Source of the DNA: an uncultured Sutterella sp.
Lineage (GTDB): Bacteria > Pseudomonadota > Gammaproteobacteria > Burkholderiales > Burkholderiaceae_F
Assembly: GCA_900770335.1 (NCBI GenBank)
Contig: CAAGKD010000156.1
Coordinates: forward strand, 1 to 11,682
Direction: 5' to 3'
DNA: 11,682 nucleotides
The notes beneath the pieces are model-generated. The model saw only the letters and a program-made list of their open reading frames with translations, ran no database searches and was not told where the DNA came from. The position numbers and the translations under genes were made by a program. Positions 6,199 through 11,682 of the stretch are shown in pieces. The stretch's first letter is position 1. The number at the start of each line of letters is the position of its first letter.

Positions 6199-6837
6199 AT
6201 GACCACCGAAGAGAAAAAGGCCCCCGTTCTCGTCCTCGCCTCCGGCAACTCCGGAAAGATCCGTGAGTTCCAGGCGATGTTCGCGCCGCTCGGCCTGCGC
6301 ATCGCGGGACAGAAGGAGTATGGCGTCGCCTCCTGCGACGAGCCCTGGGGCACCTTCGTCGAGAACTGCCTCGCCAAGGCCCGCCACGCCGCGCGCGAGA
6401 CGGGGCTGCCCGCGCTCGCGGACGACTCGGGCATCTGCGTCAACGCCCTGGGCGGCGCGCCCGGCGTGCACTCGGCGCGCTTCGCGGGCGAAGGCGCCGG
6501 GGATGACGCGAACAACCGCCTCCTCATTGAGAGGATGCGCGGCATCACCGCCCGCCGCGCGCACTACACGTGCGTGCTCGTCGCGGTGCGCTCAGCCGAC
6601 GATCCCGAGCCCCTCATCGCCGAGGGGTTCTGGTCGGGCGAGATCATCGAGACGCCGCGCGGCGAGGGCGGCTTCGGATACGACCCCCACTTTCTTCTTT
6701 CCGAGATGGGCCGCACCGCGGCCGAGCTCACTTCGGAGGAAAAGAACGCCGTGAGCCACCGCGGCATCGCGCTCGCGCGCATGGCCGAGCTCATGCGCGA
6801 CCGCTGGGGCCTTGCGGGCCGCGGAGCCGGCGAGTGA
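6199..6837 (+). CDS. rdgB: dITP/XTP pyrophosphatase (non-canonical purine NTP pyrophosphatase, RdgB/HAM1 family)
   Basis: 212 residues; hydrolyses dITP, ITP and XTP to monophosphates and pyrophosphate, keeping deaminated purines out of nucleic acids. ATG 6199 follows AGGA at 6189-6192 with 6-nt spacing; an in-frame start at 6184 has no such site. Family motifs: ASGNSGKIREF near the N-terminus (nucleotide-binding SGNxGK), ENCLAKAR, LADDSG (metal-binding Asp pair), GVHSARF, EGFWSGEI, GGFGYDPHF and SHRGIAL near the C-terminus. Its stop overlaps the hemW start (GTGA at 6834-6837), so the two are probably translationally coupled. The order rph-rdgB-hemW is common in Burkholderiales. Confidence 0.96.
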   Translation: MTTEEKKAPVLVLASGNSGKIREFQAMFAPLGLRIAGQKEYGVASCDEPWGTFVENCLAKARHAARETGLPALADDSGICVNALGGAPGVHSARFAGEGAGDDANNRLLIERMRGITARRAHYTCVLVAVRSADDPEPLIAEGFWSGEIIETPRGEGGFGYDPHFLLSEMGRTAAELTSEEKNAVSHRGIALARMAELMRDRWGLAGRGAGE

Positions 6838-8003
6838 CCGCCGCGACCGGCGAATTCCGCCCCGAGGCGATCCCGCTCTCGATCTACCTCCACTGGCCCT
6901 GGTGCGCGAGAAAGTGCCCCTACTGCGACTTCAACTCGCACGCGGCGCCCGCGCGCCTCGCCGAGCTTGAGGGCCCCTACGCGGACGCGCTTCTCGCGGA
7001 TCTTGAGACGTGGCTTCCAGCGGCCGAAGGCCGCCCGATCGTCTCAATCTTCCTCGGGGGCGGCACGCCGAGCCTCATGGCGCCCGCCACCGTCGGCCGG
7101 GTGCTCGAGGGGATCGCGAGGCGCCTCCCCCTCGAAGAGGACTGCGAGGTGACGCTCGAGGCCAATCCCGGGACGATCGACGAAAGGCGCCTCCAGGGCT
7201 TTCGCGCCGCGGGCGTCAACCGCCTCTCGATCGGCGTGCAGAGCTTTTCGGACGAGCGGCTCGCGCGGCTCGGCCGCATCCACTCGGCGCGCGAGGCGCG
7301 CGAGGCCGTCGCGGCCGCGACGAGGACGTTCGAGAACCTCAACCTCGACCTCATGTACGCGCTCCCCGGGGAGACGCCCGAGGACCTCGCGCTTGAGCTC
7401 CGCGAAGCCGCGGCAAGCGGCGCAATGCACCTCTCGTGCTACCAGCTCACGATCGAACCGGGCACGGCGTTCGCCAGGCGCGTCCCGGAGGACCTTCCCG
7501 ACGAGGACGTGACGGCCGGAATGGGGGACCTCGTCGAGTCGCTTCTCGCCGAGCGCGGCTTCGGACGATACGAGGTCTCGGGCTACGCGCAGCCCGGGCG
7601 GCGCTGCCGGCACAATCTCAACTACTGGACGTTCGGGGACTACCTCGCCGCCGGCGCGGGCGCGCACGGCAAGCTCTCGACCCCGGAAGGCGTGCGGCGC
7701 GAGACGCGCGCCGCCGCGCCCGCAAAGTACCTGAGGTCGGTCGCCGCGGGCTCGCCCGCCGAGGACGCTCACGTCGTCCCCGCCGAGGACCTGCCCTTCG
7801 AATTCATGCTGAACGCCCTGCGGCTTCTTGACGGCGTTCCCGCGAGGCTCTTCACGGAGCGCACGGATCTTCCCCTCTCCGTGATCGAGGAGCGGCTCGC
7901 GGCGCTGCGCGCGAGAGGCCTTCTCGAAGCCGATCCCGCGCTCATCCGCCCGACGCGCCAGGGGCTCGACTTTCTCTCGGACCTTCAGGAAGCCTTCCTC
8001 TGA
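6834..8003 (+). CDS. hemW: Radical SAM haem chaperone HemW (HemN-like)
   Basis: 389 residues from GTG 6834, which overlaps the rdgB stop; starting here places the radical SAM motif at the normal distance from the N-terminus. YLHWPWCARKCPYCDFNSH carries the iron-sulfur cysteines C24, C28 and C31 (CxxxCxxC). The SAM-binding GGGTPS is at 75-80, LEANPGT at 109-114, GVNRLSIGVQSF at 127-138, and the HemW-type HNLNYW at 260-265 followed by GAGAHGK. HemN-specific N-terminal extension is missing, so this is HemW, a haem-binding protein that delivers haem to respiratory enzymes, rather than coproporphyrinogen dehydrogenase. Older annotations call it 'oxygen-independent coproporphyrinogen III oxidase'. 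It is the last gene of the rph-rdgB-hemW group; a GC-rich hairpin lies 35 bp beyond its stop. Confidence 0.95.
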   Translation: MTAATGEFRPEAIPLSIYLHWPWCARKCPYCDFNSHAAPARLAELEGPYADALLADLETWLPAAEGRPIVSIFLGGGTPSLMAPATVGRVLEGIARRLPLEEDCEVTLEANPGTIDERRLQGFRAAGVNRLSIGVQSFSDERLARLGRIHSAREAREAVAAATRTFENLNLDLMYALPGETPEDLALELREAAASGAMHLSCYQLTIEPGTAFARRVPEDLPDEDVTAGMGDLVESLLAERGFGRYEVSGYAQPGRRCRHNLNYWTFGDYLAAGAGAHGKLSTPEGVRRETRAAAPAKYLRSVAAGSPAEDAHVVPAEDLPFEFMLNALRLLDGVPARLFTERTDLPLSVIEERLAALRARGLLEADPALIRPTRQGLDFLSDLQEAFL

Positions 8004-8037
8004 AGCATTCCGGACCGGCTTCGGTTCGGAGGCAAGC

Positions 8038-8063
8038 CTGCGGTGCGTCGGGGCGCACCGCAG
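8038..8063. repeat. GC-rich 10-bp hairpin after hemW, abutting the first NtrC site
   Basis: CTGCGGTGCG and CGCACCGCAG pair perfectly over 10 bp around the loop TCGGGG. No T run follows, so it is not a classical intrinsic terminator; it may still protect or end the hemW transcript. It also contains GGTGCG-N6-CGCACC, an inverted version of the NtrC half-sites, and it touches the palindrome at 8064, so it might instead be part of the glnA control region. Confidence 0.55.
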
Positions 8064-8080
8064 TGCACCACAAGAGTGCA
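8064..8080. promoter_or_regulatory. NtrC-type enhancer site 1 upstream of glnA
   Basis: TGCACCACAAGAGTGCA matches the known NtrC consensus TGCACY-N5-RGTGCA in both half-sites. It is centred about 149 bp before the expected sigma-54 start. The encoded NtrC (glnG) lies downstream in this window. Confidence 0.8.
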
Positions 8081-8102
8081 TCCGACGCTCGTCTCCCAGG
8101 CA

Positions 8103-8119
8103 TGCACGCTTGCAGTGCA
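8103..8119. promoter_or_regulatory. NtrC-type enhancer site 2 upstream of glnA
   Basis: TGCACGCTTGCAGTGCA has the same 17-bp TGCAC-N7-GTGCA form as site 1 and is centred 39 bp further on, about 110 bp before the sigma-54 start. In E. coli glnA the two strong sites lie near -140 and -108, so the arrangement is closely alike. The right half-site (8114-8119) also sits 17 bp before CATAAT (8137-8142), a possible sigma-70 -10, which would let NtrC repress a basal promoter. Confidence 0.8.
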
Positions 8120-8194
8120 TCGCGCCCCGCCCAAGGCATAATTCCCCTCATGAAAACGCCCTCCGCATCCGGGCGGGACACGGGATCGCGCATT

Positions 8195-8210
8195 TGGCAC
8201 GCCCCTTGCT
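8195..8210 (+). promoter_or_regulatory. Sigma-54 (RpoN) promoter of glnA
   Basis: TGGCACGCCCCTTGCT agrees with the sigma-54 consensus TGGCACG-N4-TTGCW: GG at 8196-8197 (-24) and GC at 8208-8209 (-12), correctly spaced. Transcription would start at about 8220, leaving a leader of roughly 115 nt before the glnA ATG. With the two NtrC sites upstream this is a complete nitrogen-regulated promoter. Confidence 0.92.
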
Positions 8211-8335
8211 TATAGGCATGGCAAGCCGCGCGGACAGGCCGTCTCGTCCGACGCCGGGCATTCATCAATCAATTCGAAGGGCGACGCGCATTGAAGAAAG
8301 AATCCGCGCGCCGCGCTTCTCAGAGGAGAAGAGGC

Positions 8336-9748
8336 ATGACAACCGCTGCTGATGTGCTGCAGATGATCAAGGACAACGACTGCAAGTACGTGGATCTGCG
8401 CCTCACCGACCTGCTCGGCAAGGAAATGCACCTGACGATCCCGGCCGACAAGATCGACGAGGACACGTTCGAGCTTGGCCAGCCCTTTGACGGCTCGTCC
8501 TTCGTCGGCTGGCGCGGCATCGAGTCCTCCGACATGCTGCTGCAGCCCGACCCGACGACCGCCCGCATGGACCCGTTCCGCGAGGCCAACACGCTCGTGC
8601 TCAACTGCGACGTGCTCGAGCCGACGACGGGCAAGGGCTATGAGCGCGATCCGCGCTCGCTTGCGCACCGCGCCGAGGCCTATCTGAAGTCCACCGGCAT
8701 CGGCGACACGGCCTACTTCGGCCCCGAGCCCGAGTTCTTCATCTTCGACTCCGTCGAGTGGGATCACCGCTCGGGCTTGAGCTTCTTCAAGATCGGCTCC
8801 GAGGAGGCTCCGTGGTCCTCGGGCCTGCCGATCGAAGGCGGCAACCTCGGCCACCGCAACCGCGCCAAGGGCGGCTACTTCCCGGTTCCGCCGGTTGACA
8901 GCCTCGCCGACATCCGCTCCGAGATGTGCACGCTCCTCAAGCAGCAGGGCGTGCCCGTCGAGATCCACCACCACGAGGTGGGCGGCGCCGGACAGTGCGA
9001 GATCGGCACGCGCTTCGGCACGCTCGTGCAGCGCGCCGACTGGACGCAGATCCTCAAGTACACGGTGTGGAACGTCGCCGCCGCCTACGGCAAGACCGCG
9101 ACCTTCATGCCCAAACCCGTCGAGGGCGACAACGGCTCGGGCATGCACGTGCACCAGTCGATCTGGAAGGACGGCCAGAACCTGTTCTCCGGCAACGGCT
9201 ACGCGGGCCTCTCCGAGATGGCGCTCTACTACATCGGCGGCGTCATCAAGCACGCCCGCGCCCTGAACGCCATCACGAACCCGGGCATCAACTCCTACAA
9301 GCGCCTGGTTCCGGGCTTTGAGGCTCCGGTCAAGCTCGCCTACTCCTCGCGCAACCGCTCCGCGTCGATCCGCATTCCGTTCGTCAACAGCCCGAAGGCC
9401 CGCCGCATCGAGGTCCGCTTCCCGGATCCGCTGTGCAACTCCTACCTCGGCTTCTCGGCCCTGCTGATGGCGGGCCTTGACGGCATCCAGAACAAGATCC
9501 ACCCGGGCGAGGCGGCCGACAAGAACCTCTACGATCTGCCGCCCGAAGAGAACGCCAAGATCCCGACCGTCGCGCCGAACCTCGAGGTCGCCCTCGACGC
9601 GCTCGACCGCGACCGCGAGTTCCTCACGCGCGGCGGCGTCTTCTCCGACGACCTGATCGACGCCTGGATCGCCGAGAAGCGCAAGGACGTGCTCCGCGCC
9701 GAGATGGCGGTCACGGCCGTTGACTTCGACCTCTACTACTCGCACTGA
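8336..9748 (+). CDS. glnA: Glutamine synthetase, type I (GSI-beta)
   Basis: 470 residues; makes glutamine from glutamate, ammonia and ATP as a cytoplasmic dodecamer. ATG 8336 is preceded by AGGAG at 8323-8327. Visible family sequences: DGSSFVGWR (52-60), the metal/glutamate-binding FGPEPEFF (128-135), EIHHHEVGGAGQCEIG (209-224), MPKPVEGDNGSGMHVHQS (258-275), NPGINSYKRLVPGFEAP (315-331) and SRNRSASIRIP (338-348). Tyr399 in KNLYDLPPEE is the adenylylation site, so the enzyme belongs to the beta subtype, controlled by GlnE and PII. Transcription is most likely from the sigma-54 promoter at 8195-8210 under NtrC. A strong terminator follows and separates it from glnL. Length and motifs are normal and no damage is seen. 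Confidence 0.98.
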   Translation: MTTAADVLQMIKDNDCKYVDLRLTDLLGKEMHLTIPADKIDEDTFELGQPFDGSSFVGWRGIESSDMLLQPDPTTARMDPFREANTLVLNCDVLEPTTGKGYERDPRSLAHRAEAYLKSTGIGDTAYFGPEPEFFIFDSVEWDHRSGLSFFKIGSEEAPWSSGLPIEGGNLGHRNRAKGGYFPVPPVDSLADIRSEMCTLLKQQGVPVEIHHHEVGGAGQCEIGTRFGTLVQRADWTQILKYTVWNVAAAYGKTATFMPKPVEGDNGSGMHVHQSIWKDGQNLFSGNGYAGLSEMALYYIGGVIKHARALNAITNPGINSYKRLVPGFEAPVKLAYSSRNRSASIRIPFVNSPKARRIEVRFPDPLCNSYLGFSALLMAGLDGIQNKIHPGEAADKNLYDLPPEENAKIPTVAPNLEVALDALDRDREFLTRGGVFSDDLIDAWIAEKRKDVLRAEMAVTAVDFDLYYSH

Positions 9749-9849
9749 TCGGGACGCCGCGCGCCCGGCTCCCCTCTGAGCGCAGGATCGACTTCTGCGC
9801 TTCGGGGATCCCGGGCCTCCGGGGCGCCGCGGCAGCGGCTTTGGAAACT

Positions 9850-9888
9850 CGGGGACGACCGCTTCGATCGATCGTCCCCGTTTTTTTT
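9850..9888 (+). terminator. Rho-independent terminator after glnA
   Basis: CGGGGACGA (9850-9858) pairs with TCGTCCCCG (9872-9880), a 9-bp stem around a 13-nt loop, followed directly by eight T (9881-9888). It lies about 100 bp after the glnA stop. A smaller inverted repeat AGCGCAG/CTGCGCT (9779-9785 with 9795-9801) lies between. The terminator would keep glnL-glnG expression well below that of glnA. Confidence 0.93.
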
Positions 9889-9940
9889 CGCGGAGCGCCC
9901 TTCCTTCGGAAAGGCCCCCGCACGCAGGGGAGGATTTCCG

Positions 9941-11071
9941 ATGACGGCTTCCGAAGCAAGGAAAGGAGCGTCCGCGGCCGGCCGGCTGCAGCTCCTTGAC
10001 CTTCTCACGACCGCGGTGCTCTGTCTCGACGAGAAGGGATGCGTGACGACGGTGAACGCCGCCGCCGAGACGCTCCTCGGCCGGACGCGCCGCGCGCTCG
10101 CGGGCGAGCCCGCATCGGACTTTCTCGACGAGGCCGCGGACTGGTTCGGCCGAAAGGCCGCGCAGTCCTTCTCCTGCACCGTCATCACCGAGCTCCACCG
10201 GGGGCTCGCAGCGCCCGTGCGCGTGCGCGCGGTGCTCTCGGCGGTCTCCGCCTCGCCCGAGCCCCCTTGCGAAGCGGGCCTGCCCGAGGGAACCGCATAC
10301 CTTCTTGAGGCCTATGAGCTCGAGGATGCGCTCCAGGCCGAGCGCAGCGCCATGGAGGCGAGCATCCGGGCCGCCAACAGCGAGCTTCTCAGGAACCTCG
10401 CCCATGAGATCAAGAACCCCTTGGGCGGCATCCGGGGCGCGGCGCAGCTTCTGGAGAGCGAGCTCGTGCGCGAGGACGACCGCGAGTGCACGAGCGTGAT
10501 CCTCGAGGAGGCCGCGCGCCTGCAGTCCCTCGTCGACCGGCTCCTCGCGCCCTACCGGCGCGGCCGTTCGCCCGAGCCCATCAACGTGCACGAGGTGCTC
10601 GAGCACGTGCGAAGCCTCATCGGGCTTGAGTTCCCCTCGGGGCTCGTGATCGAGCGCGACTACGACATCTCCGCGCCCCCGGTGACGGGCGACCGCGGAC
10701 GCTTCATACAGATCTTCCTCAACCTCGCGCGCAACGCCGCCGAGGCGATGACCGAGATGCGCGCGCGCGGCCGCGCGCGGATCACGCTGCGCACGCGCAT
10801 CGCGCGCGACGTTCTCCTTGCGGGCTCGCGCGTGCGGCTCGCGCTCAAGGTGGACGTCATCGACAACGGCCCGGGCGTGCCCGAGGACCTGCGCGAGCGG
10901 ATCTTCTTCCCGCTCGTCACGGGACGGGCCGAGGGCTCGGGGCTCGGGCTCTCGCTCGTGAAGACCTTCGTCGAGGAGGCGGGCGGAAGCATCACCGTCG
11001 AAAGCCGCCCCGGGAGAACGGACTTCACGGTGCTCCTGCCGCTCGAGCTGCCCGGCGCGAGCCGCGCCTGA
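9941..11071 (+). CDS. glnL: Nitrogen regulation sensor histidine kinase NtrB
   Basis: 376 residues, cytoplasmic; no membrane segment. A strong GGGGAGGA (9927-9934) precedes ATG 9941. A PAS domain occupies roughly residues 15-125 (LLTTAVLCLDEKGCVTTVNAAAETLLG). The H box NLAHEIKNPLGG has the phosphorylated His155, and the kinase domain shows the N box NLARNAAEA (261-269), DNGPG (308-312), FFPLVT (322-327) and GSGLGLSL (332-339). NtrB phosphorylates NtrC under nitrogen shortage and, with PII bound, removes the phosphate. The gene lies just after the glnA terminator with only about 50 bp before the start, so it is read by leaky termination or by a promoter I cannot pick out. glnG follows after 74 bp. 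Confidence 0.96.
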   Translation: MTASEARKGASAAGRLQLLDLLTTAVLCLDEKGCVTTVNAAAETLLGRTRRALAGEPASDFLDEAADWFGRKAAQSFSCTVITELHRGLAAPVRVRAVLSAVSASPEPPCEAGLPEGTAYLLEAYELEDALQAERSAMEASIRAANSELLRNLAHEIKNPLGGIRGAAQLLESELVREDDRECTSVILEEAARLQSLVDRLLAPYRRGRSPEPINVHEVLEHVRSLIGLEFPSGLVIERDYDISAPPVTGDRGRFIQIFLNLARNAAEAMTEMRARGRARITLRTRIARDVLLAGSRVRLALKVDVIDNGPGVPEDLRERIFFPLVTGRAEGSGLGLSLVKTFVEEAGGSITVESRPGRTDFTVLLPLELPGASRA

Positions 11072-11145
11072 GCGTTCGAGCGGGGAGCAAAGGACCGGAC
11101 GGCCCGAAAAAAGAACGCGCACGACCCAAACGAAAGGAATGAAAG

Positions 11146-11682
11146 ATGATTGACGACACTGAGCTCACGCGACAGCCCGAGGGGAGCGCTCCGGGAAACG
11201 CTCCGGGAAGCGGCTGCGCCGAACCCGTCTGGGTCGTGGACGACGACCGCGCCATCCGCTGGGTGCTCAACCGCGCGCTCGCGCGCGCCGGAATCAGCTG
11301 CCGGACCTTCGAGCGGGGCTCGGACGCCCTCGCCGCGCTCGAGCAGGCCGCAGGCGCTCGGCGCGCGCCGCTCGTTCTCGTCTCGGACATCCGCATGCCG
11401 GGCATCTCGGGCGTGGAGCTGCTCGCGCGCGTGAAGGCGATCGCTCCGGATCTGCCCGTCATCATCATGACCGCGTTCTCGGACCTCGACAGCGCGGTCT
11501 CGGCCTTCCAGGGCGGCGCGTTCGAATACCTCGCCAAGCCCTTTGACGTCAACAAGGCCGTCGAGCTCATCAGCCGCGCCATGGAGGACGCCCGGCACAG
11601 AATCGAGGCGGAGGCCGAGTCCGCCGCCGCAGCGGCAGCCTCCGCCGCGGGCGACCCCGAGCCGGCCGCGCCCGCGGCGGCC
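11146..11682 (+). CDS. glnG: Nitrogen regulator NtrC, sigma-54 activator (5' part, cut by the window end)
   Basis: 179 codons from ATG 11146 (AAGGAA at 11134-11138) are present; the gene continues past the edge. Residues 28-145 are a receiver domain: acidic VVDDD (30-34), the phosphoacceptor Asp81 in SDIRMPG, Thr109 in IIMTAFSD and Lys131 in LAKPFD. VWVVDDDRAIRWVLNRAL is very close to known NtrC. Two oddities: about 24 extra residues rich in Gly, Pro and Ser precede the receiver, while E. coli NtrC begins almost at this point; and the linker after residue 155 is an Ala/Pro/Glu-rich low-complexity stretch. The AAA+ and DNA-binding domains are beyond the window. The product should act at the two palindromes and sigma-54 promoter ahead of glnA. 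Confidence 0.95.
   Translation, partial: MIDDTELTRQPEGSAPGNAPGSGCAEPVWVVDDDRAIRWVLNRALARAGISCRTFERGSDALAALEQAAGARRAPLVLVSDIRMPGISGVELLARVKAIAPDLPVIIMTAFSDLDSAVSAFQGGAFEYLAKPFDVNKAVELISRAMEDARHRIEAEAESAAAAAASAAGDPEPAAPAAA

Noticed and set aside
5212..6564. 450-codon minus-strand frame opposite rph and rdgB
   Set aside because: Antisense to two conserved genes, no recognisable motif, same GC-bias explanation.
8210..11122. Very long open frame (about 970 codons) on the minus strand, antisense to glnA and glnL
   Set aside because: It is opposite two well-recognised genes with strongly GC-biased third positions; such bias removes stop codons from an antisense frame. The translation is Arg/Ala/Gly/His-rich with no domain.
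1..11682. CRISPR array, tRNA or rRNA genes
   Set aside because: No regularly spaced direct repeats and no cloverleaf or conserved rRNA sequence were noticed by eye on either strand.

Overview
The window reads as chromosome of a GC-rich betaproteobacterium. A gut-associated Burkholderiales lineage such as Sutterellaceae would fit, but that is inference from gene order and gene types and was not searched. Support comes from the block rph-rdgB-hemW, from glnA-glnL-glnG with a near-consensus sigma-54 promoter, from an RlmN-family paralog of a type I recall from Betaproteobacteria, and from the kinds of AAA ATPase and IS5 element present.

Layout. Positions 1-517 hold no gene I can recognise: an AT-rich end, a strongly C-rich stretch ending in 13 consecutive C, then an AT-rich promoter/operator region with an 18-bp inverted repeat. 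At 518-1909 (+) lies a stand-alone AAA ATPase of the archaeal-type family with a DUF234-like C-terminus. Facing it are two minus-strand genes: an RlmN-family radical SAM RNA methyltransferase (2593-3753), overlapped by 4 bases with a small membrane protein whose reading frame appears broken near 2160 and continues in another frame down to 1915. Positions 3921-5149 are an old IS5-family element. Its transposase has one stop codon and two opposite frameshifts. Directly next to its right end is the last ~45 codons of a second ATPase type (DUF4143-like), so this segment looks like a site of repeated gene gain and decay.

From 5413 on the DNA is ordinary housekeeping. RNase PH (rph), the dITP/XTP pyrophosphatase (rdgB) and the haem chaperone HemW are packed on the + strand, with the rdgB/hemW junction overlapping. 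A 332-bp regulatory region then carries two 17-bp NtrC-type palindromes and a sigma-54 promoter ahead of glnA (type I glutamine synthetase, with the adenylylation tyrosine). A strong intrinsic terminator follows glnA, then glnL (NtrB, histidine kinase) and the first 179 codons of glnG (NtrC), cut by the window edge.

How the genes work together: NtrB phosphorylates NtrC when nitrogen is short, and NtrC-P bound at the two upstream palindromes would activate sigma-54 RNA polymerase at glnA. The sensor, regulator, target gene and binding sites are all in this window. I found no convincing wholly new system. The points most worth checking are the broken membrane-protein gene, the operator-like repeats of the ATPase, the nested hairpins inside the presumed IS end, and the layered glnA control region.
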